Below, in pieces: positions 44,341-52,714 of a stretch of 64,000 nt of DNA (positions are counted from its first letter, which is position 1; each line of letters begins with the position of its first letter). The position numbers and the translations under genes are program-made. The notes beneath the pieces were generated by a model, which did not search any database, was not told the DNA's origin, and worked only from the letters and a program-made list of their open reading frames with translations. Origin of the DNA: Sphingomonas sabuli (GTDB lineage Bacteria; Pseudomonadota; Alphaproteobacteria; Sphingomonadales; Sphingomonadaceae); NCBI RefSeq assembly GCF_014352855.1, contig NZ_CP060697.1, positions 248,001 to 312,000 on the forward strand. Direction: 5' to 3'.

Positions 44341-46380
44341 TCAAGCCGGTTCAGGCTCGCGCTGCTTGACCACCTTGTCGGCCATCGGTCCGTTAAGTTC
44401 GGACAAATGGTCGTACGCCGCGTCGTAGCTGGCCAGCCCCTGGCTCTGGGAACGCAGCTCGGCTTCCAGCCCGCCCAGCTCCGCTTCGGGAATGACGGCG
44501 TCGATCCGGTCCCAGCCGGTCCAGCCGTCGCGCGGTGCCATGCCCAGCATCTGCCCGCGCCGGCTGGCGACGGCGGAACTGACCCGGCTGGCCGCACTGG
44601 TCGGACAGACGACGGTGACCTTGTGCATCGGCTCCAGCAGGTGGGGTCCGGCCGCCGCCAGCGCCTCGGCCATTGCCAGCCGCCCGGCCAGACGAAAGGC
44701 CAATTCCGAACTGTCGACACTGTGATAGCTGCCGTCGACCAGGGTCACCGCGACATCGACCACAGTAAAGCCCAGCGGCCCTTTGCGCATCGCTTCGCGC
44801 ACGCCGTCCTCGACCGCTGGGATCCATTGCTTGGGGATTGCACCGCCCGTGATGCGGTCGCCGAACTGAAAGCCCGATCCGCGCGGCAAGGGCTTCACCT
44901 CGATGACGACGTCGCCAAACTGCCCGTGGCCGCCCGACTGCTTCTTGTGGCGGCCCTTCTGGGTAACGGTTTTGCGGATCGATTCGCGATAGCCGATGGT
45001 CGGCGCGCGCGCGGTGACGGTAACGCCGTAGCGCCGCTTGAGCCGCTCCAGAACCGTGCGCAGATGCTCGTCGTTGACTCCGCGCAAGCGCATCTCGTGC
45101 GTGTCCTCGTCCTGCTCCAGCACCAGTGCGGGGTCTTCCTCCAGCAGCCGGTGCAGCGCCCCCGACAGCTTGACGTCGTCCTTGCGGTCCGCCGGCTCGA
45201 TGGCCAGCGTGCAATTGAGCGAGGGCAAAGTGACGTCGATCGCCGGGGGCATCGTCCCGCTGCTCAGCCAGTCGCCGGCCTTGACCCCGTCGATCTTGGC
45301 CACTGCGACGACGTCGCCGTTGGCGGCCTCGCCGACCTTTTGAGTCTTGTCCCCCTGGACCCGGAACAGCGCGCCGAGCCTGGCGCTGGCGCCGTCGCAG
45401 GACTTGAGGTCGGAGCCTTCGCCGATCCGCCCGCCAAGCGCGCGCGCCAGCGCCAGCCGGCCGACCGTCCCGCCATTGTGGACCTTGAACACGAACAGCG
45501 CCGGATCGCCGACCTCCAGCCGGTCCGCGCTGTGTTGGGGCCCCGGGGCTTCGTGGCGCAACGCCTTGAGCAATCGGCCAATGCCCCAGCCGCTTTCGGC
45601 CGACCCGAACAGCACCGGCACGGCCAGCGTCTCGCTAGTTTCGCGGGCGAGGTCGTGCAGCACCCGCTTCGCGTCCGGTGTCTGCTCCATCACCAGTTGC
45701 TCGAGCAATTCGTCGTCGTGATCGGCCAGCTGTTCGAGCATGTGCGCGCGCGCTTCATGCTCGCGGTCGGCCAGCTCGCCGGGAATGTCGATCGGCTCGC
45801 TGTCTTTCCCGGTGTAATGATAGGCCCGCTCCAGCGCGAGATCGACAAAACCGGTGATCTTCTCGCCCTCGCGGATCGGAATCTGGCGGGCGATGAGGGG
45901 TTCGACGCTGACCGGCTGAAGCGCGGCCAGCAGGTCGCGGATGCGCCCATGCGCCTGGTCGATGCGATTGACGAAGATGAGGTGCGGAATGCCCAGTTCG
46001 TCCAGCGCGCGCAGCGCCGGCGCCGCCAGCGGCGCTCGCGCCGGATCGGGATCGACGACGACGATGGCCAGGTCCGCCAGCGCGATCGCCCGCGCGCCGT
46101 CTGCGGCGAAGCCGACCGAGCCGGGGCAGTCGATCAGAGCAAAGCGGTCGCCCAGATAGTCGAAATGATACAGGTTGAGTTCGGTCGAGCCGCCGCGCGC
46201 GCGCGCTTCCGCGCTGGAATCGCCGATGCTGGTGCCGTTGCCGACCGAACCGTGGCGGTCGGTTGCGCCGGCCGCATGGACGATCGCCTCGGCCAGGCTG
46301 GTCTTGCCCGCGCCGGCCGGTCCGACCAGCGCGATGGCTCGCGTACCGTTGGCTTTGGCTCCGCTCGGGTCTTTCGGCAT
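44341..46380 (-). CDS. Divergent EF-G-like GTPase
   Basis: This 679-residue protein has the full EF-G domain order: GTPase, beta barrel, and C-terminal domains III-V (GGHGQFGDVVIEV, GWTGWDRIDAVIPEAEL). The GTPase motifs are altered: G1 is GPAGAGKTS rather than GHxDxGKT, G3 is DCPGS rather than DTPGH, and G4 is NRID. The switch-I RGITI motif is not visible. The catalytic histidine of translational GTPases is thus a serine. It is unlikely to be the main elongation factor; a ribosome-associated or resistance-like role is possible. The ATG at 46380 follows an AAGGAGAG site. Confidence 0.82.
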   Translation of the reverse strand: MPKDPSGAKANGTRAIALVGPAGAGKTSLAEAIVHAAGATDRHGSVGNGTSIGDSSAEARARGGSTELNLYHFDYLGDRFALIDCPGSVGFAADGARAIALADLAIVVVDPDPARAPLAAPALRALDELGIPHLIFVNRIDQAHGRIRDLLAALQPVSVEPLIARQIPIREGEKITGFVDLALERAYHYTGKDSEPIDIPGELADREHEARAHMLEQLADHDDELLEQLVMEQTPDAKRVLHDLARETSETLAVPVLFGSAESGWGIGRLLKALRHEAPGPQHSADRLEVGDPALFVFKVHNGGTVGRLALARALGGRIGEGSDLKSCDGASARLGALFRVQGDKTQKVGEAANGDVVAVAKIDGVKAGDWLSSGTMPPAIDVTLPSLNCTLAIEPADRKDDVKLSGALHRLLEEDPALVLEQDEDTHEMRLRGVNDEHLRTVLERLKRRYGVTVTARAPTIGYRESIRKTVTQKGRHKKQSGGHGQFGDVVIEVKPLPRGSGFQFGDRITGGAIPKQWIPAVEDGVREAMRKGPLGFTVVDVAVTLVDGSYHSVDSSELAFRLAGRLAMAEALAAAGPHLLEPMHKVTVVCPTSAASRVSSAVASRRGQMLGMAPRDGWTGWDRIDAVIPEAELGGLEAELRSQSQGLASYDAAYDHLSELNGPMADKVVKQREPEPA

Positions 46381-46527
46381 GCGACTCTCCTTCGTCCGTG
46401 GTGACGGGCGCGCGAGTCGCGTCTCGAACAAGGCGCTAACGCGCACTTCGAAACGAACAGCGTCGGACGAAATCGGGCATTGCGCAAGCCCCCGGAACAG
46501 CAGCGCGTCTCAAGTCTTCTTCCGCCG

Positions 46528-47658
46528 ATGGCAAAGCGGCGCAAAGCGAAGGACACCACCGGGCACCGGGCGCGAACGCCGCTGCAGATGCCGGCTCCGG
46601 CGTGGCGGGCGATTGCCGCGCGGACGTGGAAACGCACGTGGCAGGACAATGTCGGCCTCGTCGCCGCCGGGGTCACCTATTACGGCTTCCTCGCCATCGT
46701 CCCGCTGCTCGGCATCATCGTCCTGACCTATGGCTTGATCGCCGATCCGGCGACCGTGGTCAGCAACGTGCGCACCATTACCGTCATGCTTCCGCCCGAC
46801 GTCGCGACGCTGGTCGCCGACCAGCTGATCGCCGCGGTCGAGGCGGCTAAGCAGACCAAGGGCGTAGGCATCCTCATTGCCCTGCTGGTCGCGCTGTACG
46901 GCGGCACCAATGGCGCCAGCGCGATCATCACCGCGCTCAACATCGCCTATGAGGAAAAGGAAAAGCGCTCGCTCGGCGGCTTTTATCTGCTGGCGACGAT
47001 CATGACCGCGGCGGCGGTCGTGCTGGCCGTGTTCGCGCTGGTGGCGACAACGGCGCTCGCCTTCCTCGGCAGCCTCGCGCCGAACACCTCGCCGTTGACA
47101 GTCGCGCTGGCGCGCATCGGCGGCTTTGTCCTCATGACGCTGAGCGCCGCGGCGATCGCGGCGACGCTCTATCGCTACGCGCCGTCGCGCGAGCATGCAC
47201 GCTGGACCTGGATCACGCCAGGTAGCCTGTTCGCCGCCATCGCCTGGCTGCTGCTGACGCTGGGCTTCAGCTTCTACGTCACCAGCATCACCGATTACAA
47301 CGTCACCTACGGGTCGCTGGGCACGATCGTCGTCCTGCTGACGTGGTTGTACCTGTCGGCCTATGTGCTGATCTTCGGCGCCGAGCTGAACAGCGAGATC
47401 GAGCACCAGAGTTCGCGCGACACCACCACCGGCGCGCCGCGTCCGCTGGGCAAGCGCGGCGCCTGGGCGGCCGACAATGTCGCGACCAGCGGCGAGCCCG
47501 ACCGCCATGCCGCGCCCTCGATGGCCGAAGCGATGCCCGAGCCGCCGACCGTCGACATGTTGCCCGGTGTGGGCCCCGCCAAGCCGAAGCGGGCCGCGCC
47601 AACGCCCCGCAAGCCGGCACCTCGGCGCACACCGGCGCGCAAGGGCAAGAAAACCTAG
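46528..47658 (+). CDS. YihY/BrkB-family membrane protein
   Basis: This 376-residue inner-membrane protein has about six helices with the family marks DNVGLVAAGVTYYGFLAIVP near the first helix, GGTNGASAIITALNIAYEE, ITDYNVTYGSLGTIVVLLTW and LSAYVLIFGAELNSEIE. Function is unproven; early claims of RNase BN activity belong to another gene. A long Pro/Lys/Arg-rich cytoplasmic tail (about residues 300-376) is unusual and basic. The ATG at 46528 lacks a clear ribosome site; a TTG at 46480 is an alternative. Confidence 0.85.
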   Translation: MAKRRKAKDTTGHRARTPLQMPAPAWRAIAARTWKRTWQDNVGLVAAGVTYYGFLAIVPLLGIIVLTYGLIADPATVVSNVRTITVMLPPDVATLVADQLIAAVEAAKQTKGVGILIALLVALYGGTNGASAIITALNIAYEEKEKRSLGGFYLLATIMTAAAVVLAVFALVATTALAFLGSLAPNTSPLTVALARIGGFVLMTLSAAAIAATLYRYAPSREHARWTWITPGSLFAAIAWLLLTLGFSFYVTSITDYNVTYGSLGTIVVLLTWLYLSAYVLIFGAELNSEIEHQSSRDTTTGAPRPLGKRGAWAADNVATSGEPDRHAAPSMAEAMPEPPTVDMLPGVGPAKPKRAAPTPRKPAPRRTPARKGKKT

Positions 47659-47659
47659 G

Positions 47660-48541
47660 TCAGGTCGCGAGCGGCATTTCCGGGCGCGCGACCGGCGACA
47701 GGCGCGCATCGATCCACGCCGCTATGTCGTCCATCACCTGCTCGCGCCCGATATCGTTGAGCAGGTCGTGATAATGGCCGTCGTACAGCTTGATCGTCTT
47801 GTCCGCCGATCCGGCCCGGTCGTAAAATTCCTGGCTGCCCTGATATTTGGTCGCCTTGTCGGCGGTCCCGTGCAGGATGAATACGGGCAGGGTGATGCGC
47901 TCGAATTCCCGCTCCAGCCGCTCGTCGGCACGGGCAAGGGCGGCGACGGTGGCCACCGGCTGCACCTCGCCGTCGATCAGCGGGTCGGCCTGAAGCTCGG
48001 CCAGGCGGTCTGGATCGCGCGTGAAATCCTCGTTGTGGAGCTTCAGCACATGCGCATGCGGCAACAGGTGGCTCGCGCCTTCCAGGAGCTTGAGCGCCAG
48101 GTCCGGCGCGTAGACCTTGAACGCAAAGCTCTCGCAGATCAGCCCGGCGATCCGGTCCTGGTAATCGAGCGCATAGGACGTTGCGGTAACGCCGCCGGCA
48201 CTGTGACCGAGCAGGTAGACCGGCAGGTCGGGATGCTTCGCCCGCGCCAATTCGATCGCCTGCGAGAGGTCGGAGACGTAATCGTCGATGCTTTCGACAT
48301 AATAGCGCTCGCCTTCCGATTTGCCGCGCCCGCGCAGGTCGAGCAGGGTGACGGCCAAGCCGCGTGAGGAGAAATCGTCCGCCGCGCGAACATATTGCCC
48401 ACCGTGCGAATTGACCCCGTGGCAAATCACCAGCGACGCTCGCGGCGTGCCGGCGGGCTGGAAATGCCGGGTGAAGATTTTCACCCCGCCCTTGCCGTCC
48501 AGATAGGATTCAGTGGCGGTGTTCGACGTCGCGAATGTCAT
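47660..48541 (-). CDS. Alpha/beta hydrolase, monoglyceride-lipase-like (S33 type)
   Basis: This 293-residue protein has the core VICHGVNSHGGQYVRAAD, LDLRGRGKSEGER, the nucleophile in LLGHSAGG, an acid residue in FILHGTADKAT and the catalytic histidine in YDGHYHDLLND, the layout of monoacylglycerol lipases and lysophospholipases. It has no signal peptide. The ATG at 48541 follows a GAGGGGAA site. It is one base from the convergent YihY stop. Confidence 0.87.
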   Translation of the reverse strand: MTFATSNTATESYLDGKGGVKIFTRHFQPAGTPRASLVICHGVNSHGGQYVRAADDFSSRGLAVTLLDLRGRGKSEGERYYVESIDDYVSDLSQAIELARAKHPDLPVYLLGHSAGGVTATSYALDYQDRIAGLICESFAFKVYAPDLALKLLEGASHLLPHAHVLKLHNEDFTRDPDRLAELQADPLIDGEVQPVATVAALARADERLEREFERITLPVFILHGTADKATKYQGSQEFYDRAGSADKTIKLYDGHYHDLLNDIGREQVMDDIAAWIDARLSPVARPEMPLAT

Positions 48542-48624
48542 GGCCGTTCCCCTCGACTCCACAGCGAAGGACCGGCTTTACAGCATTGCCGATCGCACTG
48601 CAGCTATCGTTGGAGAGCAGGCTC

Positions 48625-49533
48625 CTAGGCGGGCAGAAGCTTCTTCTCGCCCGCCAGCTTGATCAGCGACGACTGCAGCTTTTCGAACGCGCGAACCTCG
48701 ATCTGCCGGATACGCTCGCGGCTGACGCCATAAACCTGGCTAAGCTCTTCCAACGTCCGCGGATCGTCGGTCAGGCGGCGTTCGGTCAGGATGTGCTTCT
48801 CGCGATCGTTGAGGTTTTCCATCGCGTCCATCAGCAGGTCGTGGCGGACGCTGGCTTCCTCGTCCTCGGCGATAAGCTCGTCCTGCAACGGGCCGGTGTC
48901 GACCAGGAAGTCCTGCCACTGGCTTTCGCCGCCCTCGTCGCCCTTCAGCGTGACGTTAAGCGAGGTGTCGCCGCCCATCGCCATGCGGCGGTTCATCGAT
49001 ACCACCTCGTCCTCGGTCACACCAAGGTCGGTGGCGATCTTGGTGACGTCGGCGGGCTTCAGGTCGCCTTCCTCGAACGCGTCGATCTGGTTCTTCATCC
49101 GCCTGAGGTTGAAGAACAGCTTCTTCTGCGCGGCGGTGGTGCCCATCTTTACGAGGCTCCACGAGCGCAGGATGAATTCCTGGATCGAGGCGCGGATCCA
49201 CCACATGGCATAGGTGGCGAGGCGGAAGCCGCGATCGGGCTCGAACTTCTTCACGCCCTGCATCAGGCCGATATTGCCCTCGGAAATCAGTTCGCTGACC
49301 GGCAGGCCATAGCCGCGGTAACCCATTGCGATCTTCGCCACGAGCCGCAGGTGCGAATTGACCAGCTTGGCCGCCGCATCGGTGTCACCCTGTTCGCGCC
49401 AGGCCTTGGCCAGCATGAATTCCTCCTCAGGAGCGAGGATGGGGAATTTCTTGATTTCGCTCAGATAGCGGTTGAGGCCGGCTTCACCGCCGGATGCGGG
49501 TAGCGACACGATACCGCCAGACTTGGCTGCCAT
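48625..49533 (-). CDS. rpoH: RNA polymerase sigma factor RpoH (sigma-32)
   Basis: RpoH directs transcription of heat-shock genes. The 302-residue protein has region 2 (SEGNIGLMQGVKKFEPDRG, LATYAMWWIRASIQEFI), the RpoH box QKKLFFNLRRMK that distinguishes it from other sigma factors, and region 4 (EELSQVYGVSRERIRQIE). The ATG at 49533 is preceded by an AGGAGA site. Alphaproteobacteria often carry two rpoH genes; only one is seen here. Confidence 0.95.
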   Translation of the reverse strand: MAAKSGGIVSLPASGGEAGLNRYLSEIKKFPILAPEEEFMLAKAWREQGDTDAAAKLVNSHLRLVAKIAMGYRGYGLPVSELISEGNIGLMQGVKKFEPDRGFRLATYAMWWIRASIQEFILRSWSLVKMGTTAAQKKLFFNLRRMKNQIDAFEEGDLKPADVTKIATDLGVTEDEVVSMNRRMAMGGDTSLNVTLKGDEGGESQWQDFLVDTGPLQDELIAEDEEASVRHDLLMDAMENLNDREKHILTERRLTDDPRTLEELSQVYGVSRERIRQIEVRAFEKLQSSLIKLAGEKKLLPA

Positions 49534-49587
49534 TACGATCCATCTCCTAGGGGGCGGACGCACGAGGGGGCGTCATCCCGTTATATC

Positions 49588-50538
49588 TTATACACGAAGG
49601 CGATTGAACAGTTCCTGCATGTCCGCCGGCATGCCGCTTGAGAACGATAGGCGGTGCTTCGTCACCGGATGGGTAAAGCCGAGCTTTGCGGCATGTAAAG
49701 CCTGCCGGACAAAACCCAGCGTTTTCAACAGGTCACGATGCGGTTTTGATCGGCCGTAGACGGGATCGCCAAGCAGGGGATGCCCGATCGAGGCCATGTG
49801 CACCCGGACCTGGTGAGTCCGGCCGGTTTCCAGCGAACATTCGACCAGAGCCGAATTGTCCAGAATTTCCAAGCGCTTCCAGTGAGTTACGGCGCGCTTG
49901 CCGCGGCCTTCCCCGACAATCGCGATTTTCTTGCGGTTGGCCGACGACCGCGCCAAGGGCGCGTCGACGGTGCCGTCCGCGGTCTTCATCATGCCGTCGA
50001 CGATCGCCAGATAGCGGCGGTCGATTGAATGGGCGGCGAACTGCCGCGCCAGGCCTTCGTGCGCGACGTCGCTCTTGGCGACCACCAGCAAGCCCGACGT
50101 GTCCTTGTCGATGCGGTGGACGATGCCGGGGCGGGCAACCCCGCCGATCCCGGACAGCGATCCGCCGCAATGGTGGAGCAGGGCGTTGACCAGGGTTCCG
50201 TCGTAATTGCCTGCCGCCGGATGGACGACCAGGCCCGCCGGCTTGTCGACCACCAGCAGGTGCTCGTCCTCGAACGCGATCTCCAGCGGGATGTCCTGCG
50301 CGACATTGTGCGCCGGCTCGGGCTCGGGCACGTCGAGGGTATAGGTTTCGCCGCCCGACACCTTGATCGCCGGGTCGCGCACGGCCGTTCCGTCAGCGGT
50401 CAGCGAACCGGCGCGGATCAGCGCCTTGAGCCGTTCGCGCGACAGCGTCGGGACGGTGGCGGCAAGGGCACGGTCGAGCCGCCAGCCGGCGTGGCCGGCG
50501 TCGAGGCGTATCGCGATGTTCGTTTGCCCCCCGGCCAT
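49588..50538 (-). CDS. rluD: 23S rRNA pseudouridine synthase, RluD/RluA family
   Basis: This 316-residue enzyme has an N-terminal S4 RNA-binding domain (WRLDRALAATVPTLSRERL) and the RluA catalytic domain with HRIDKDTSGLLVVAKS (catalytic Asp), followed by GRTHQVRVHMASIGHPLLGD. RluD modifies helix 69 of 23S rRNA; the exact paralogue is inferred from domain order. It lies 54 bp upstream of rpoH on the same strand. Confidence 0.9.
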   Translation of the reverse strand: MAGGQTNIAIRLDAGHAGWRLDRALAATVPTLSRERLKALIRAGSLTADGTAVRDPAIKVSGGETYTLDVPEPEPAHNVAQDIPLEIAFEDEHLLVVDKPAGLVVHPAAGNYDGTLVNALLHHCGGSLSGIGGVARPGIVHRIDKDTSGLLVVAKSDVAHEGLARQFAAHSIDRRYLAIVDGMMKTADGTVDAPLARSSANRKKIAIVGEGRGKRAVTHWKRLEILDNSALVECSLETGRTHQVRVHMASIGHPLLGDPVYGRSKPHRDLLKTLGFVRQALHAAKLGFTHPVTKHRLSFSSGMPADMQELFNRLRV

Positions 50539-50592
50539 CCTCTACAAGATGGGAATTGCCCCCCGCCGGTTCAACGCCGGGCCTGCGATTTC

Positions 50593-51864
50593 CTAATCGC
50601 CCTTCGGTCCCAGATAGTTAGGCCCGTACACCGCCTTGCGGATGTCCTGCACCAGCGAGAAATCGTACGGGTCCTTCTGAACCATGAAGACGACCGCCAT
50701 GCGGTTGTGGGGATCGACCCAGAACAGGCTGGTCCACGACCCGTCCCAGAAGAATTCGCCCGTGGCGCCGCGGTTTTCCTTGTCGTCCTTGGGGCGACCG
50801 AGACGCACGGCGAGATCGAAGCCGAAACCGACATTGCCTTTCTCGGGCAGCCACATGCGCTCGGTGACCTTCGGGTCAAGCTGGTCGGTGGCCATCAGCG
50901 CGACCGTCGACGGCTTGATGATGCGGACCCCGTTCAAGCTGCCCTCGCCAAGCAGCATGCGGGCGAAGCGCATGTAATCGTCGGCGGTACTGGCAAGGCC
51001 CGACCCGCCCATGGTCAGCTTGCGGTCGCTGAAATTGTCGAGGCGGACTTCCTTTTCGTCGAGCCGGGTCAGCGTGCCCGAGTCGCTACCGCGATAGGGC
51101 ATGGCGATGCGCGCATAGCGGCTTTCCGGCTGCGTCCAGGCGGCTTCGGTCATACCCAGCGGGCGAAGGACTTGCGAAAGCATATAGTCCTCGAACGTCA
51201 GTCCGGTCAGGACTTCGATCAGTCGGGCCTGGACGTCGACCGCATCGCTATAACGCCACTGCGTACCGGGATCGAAGAAGAGTGGGACCTGCGCGTTCTT
51301 CCTGCTGAACTGCGCGAGCGTGTTGTCCATGTTCAGCGGGTCGAGGCGCGCGAACACTCGCTCCGGATACGCTTCGCCCGCCCAATAGCCGAAACCGGCC
51401 GTGTGGCGCAGAATGTCGCGGATGAGGATCGGCCGCTCGGGTGCCTTGAGGATCGGGCTGCCGTCGGCTTTCAGGCCCTTGAACACCTTGGTCGTCGCAT
51501 ATTCGGGCAAATATTTGGCAAGCGGCTCGTCGAGCCCGAACCGCCCGGCCTCCCACAGCCGCATCAGCCCGACGCCGGTGACGGGCTTGGTCATCGAATG
51601 GATCTGGTACAGCGTGTCGCGGGCGATCGGCCGCCGCGCTTCCCGGTCGGCATAACCGGCATGGCCATAATAGGCTTCGCGTCCGTCTTTCCAGATCAGG
51701 ACGGAGGCACCGGCAATCCGCCCGTCGGCAACCATCTGCTGCAACAGGCGGTCGATCCGCGCCGGCTCGAGCTGGAGGTCCGCGACGGCGGCTGGCGGCT
51801 GCTGGGCAGCAAGCGGGGACGATGGGACGGCCAGCGCCAGGGCAGCAAGAGCAAGTCGAAACAT
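50593..51864 (-). CDS. Exported serine hydrolase, class C beta-lactamase family
   Basis: This 423-residue protein has a signal peptide (cleavage near PLAAQQ) and a beta-lactamase fold. The SxxK motif is SMTK (Ser90, Lys93), the second motif is YSD in place of YxN, and HTAGFGY follows the first. A clear KTG third motif is not seen. Such proteins are often esterases or peptidoglycan-related peptidases, not antibiotic-degrading enzymes. It is divergent from chpT with an 82-bp gap. Confidence 0.85.
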   Translation of the reverse strand: MFRLALAALALAVPSSPLAAQQPPAAVADLQLEPARIDRLLQQMVADGRIAGASVLIWKDGREAYYGHAGYADREARRPIARDTLYQIHSMTKPVTGVGLMRLWEAGRFGLDEPLAKYLPEYATTKVFKGLKADGSPILKAPERPILIRDILRHTAGFGYWAGEAYPERVFARLDPLNMDNTLAQFSRKNAQVPLFFDPGTQWRYSDAVDVQARLIEVLTGLTFEDYMLSQVLRPLGMTEAAWTQPESRYARIAMPYRGSDSGTLTRLDEKEVRLDNFSDRKLTMGGSGLASTADDYMRFARMLLGEGSLNGVRIIKPSTVALMATDQLDPKVTERMWLPEKGNVGFGFDLAVRLGRPKDDKENRGATGEFFWDGSWTSLFWVDPHNRMAVVFMVQKDPYDFSLVQDIRKAVYGPNYLGPKGD

Positions 51865-51946
51865 GGGAACAGCGCCTCCTTGTCGGCCGGTGTATTACGG
51901 AAGCGCCGCCTTGCGCCAGCCGCCGCGCTGCCCCATCAGCGAGAGC

Positions 51947-52588
51947 ATGGAACCCGTCGATTTCGCCAGCCTGCTTTGCTCCCGCCTGTGCCACGACCTG
52001 ATGTCGCCCGTCGGAGCGCTCAACAACGGCATCGAACTGCTCGCGGATGAGCAGGACCCGGACATGCGCGACCGCTGCCTCGAACTTCTGTCGGACAGCG
52101 CCCGGACGACCGCCAACAAGCTCAAATTCTTCCGCCTTGCGTTCGGTGCGGCCGGCGGCTTCGGCGATGCCATCGCGGCGAGCGAGGCGAAGACCGCGCT
52201 GGACGGCCTGCTTGGACCGGACTCGCGCACCGAACTGGGCTGGATGGTGTCGGCGGACAAGCTGCCCAAGGGCGCGACCAAGGTGCTGCTCAATCTCGCG
52301 CTGATCGCGATCGACGCGCTGGTTCGCGGCGGGCGCATCGATATCGACGCCGAAGCCGGCGACACGACCGAAATCGCCATCCGTGCCGAAGGGCCGCGCA
52401 TCGCGCTTGACCCGGCGATCTCCGACATTCTGCTCAACGGTGCCGCGGGCGGGGTCGAAGCCCGCACCGCCGGGGCCATGCTTGCCCACAGCATCGCCGC
52501 CGACGTCGGCGGGGCGATCCAGATCTCGCAGCCATCGGAAACGGTGCTGGTGATCGGCGCAACGCTTCCCGGTCAGCCCCCTCGATAA
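51947..52588 (+). CDS. chpT: Histidine phosphotransferase ChpT
   Basis: ChpT passes phosphate from CckA to CtrA and CpdR. The 213-residue protein starts MEPVDFASLLCSRLCHDLMSP, with phospho-His16 in a DHp-like helix, and ends in a degenerate ATPase-like domain (AKTALDGLLGPDSRTELGW, VLLNLALIAIDAL) that cannot bind ATP. CckA is in the same window. The last codons and stop lie within the first copy of a tandem 23-bp repeat, so the C-terminus may have been reshaped by the repeat. Confidence 0.88.
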   Translation: MEPVDFASLLCSRLCHDLMSPVGALNNGIELLADEQDPDMRDRCLELLSDSARTTANKLKFFRLAFGAAGGFGDAIAASEAKTALDGLLGPDSRTELGWMVSADKLPKGATKVLLNLALIAIDALVRGGRIDIDAEAGDTTEIAIRAEGPRIALDPAISDILLNGAAGGVEARTAGAMLAHSIAADVGGAIQISQPSETVLVIGATLPGQPPR

Positions 52589-52646
52589 ATTCGGGACAGG
52601 CCCCTCGATAAACTCGGGACAGGCCCCTCGATAAACTCGGGACAGG
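52578..52646. repeat. Three tandem copies of a 23-bp repeat
   Basis: Three contiguous units occupy 52578-52600, 52601-52623 and 52624-52646. Units 2 and 3 are identical; unit 1 differs by one base (T for C at position 13). Each unit contains CCCCTCGATAAA, then TCGGGACAGG. Unit 1 supplies the chpT stop codon. Similar TCGATAA...GGGACAGG elements are scattered in sphingomonad genomes, from memory. No spacer sequences are present, so it is not a CRISPR array. Confidence 0.85.
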
Positions 52647-52647
52647 G

Positions 52648-52662
52648 CTAACGAGGCATTAA
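52648..52662 (+). promoter_or_regulatory. Possible CtrA binding site upstream of cheA
   Basis: CTAA, seven bases, TTAA is one mismatch from the CtrA consensus TTAA-N7-TTAA. It lies immediately after the tandem repeat and about 52 bases before the cheA ATG. CtrA is expected to be activated by the ChpT encoded just upstream, and it controls chemotaxis and motility genes in many alphaproteobacteria. The match is short and not proof of binding. Confidence 0.4.
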
Positions 52663-52714
52663 CTCCTCCGCGCCATAACGCCTGCAACACGGGGATTGCG
52701 GGGCTGTTGCGCCA

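Noticed and set aside
46494..46518. EcfG promoter before the YihY gene
   Set aside because: GGAAC is present, but the -10 at the correct spacing reads CTT, not GTT.
46528..47658. Ribonuclease BN
   Set aside because: YihY-family membrane proteins were once misnamed RNase BN; no nuclease motif is present.
50593..51864. Beta-lactamase resistance gene
   Set aside because: SMTK is present, but the second motif is YSD and the KTG motif is not seen; the family mostly contains esterases and peptidases.
52578..52646. Short CRISPR array
   Set aside because: The three units are directly abutting with no spacers, and no cas genes are near.
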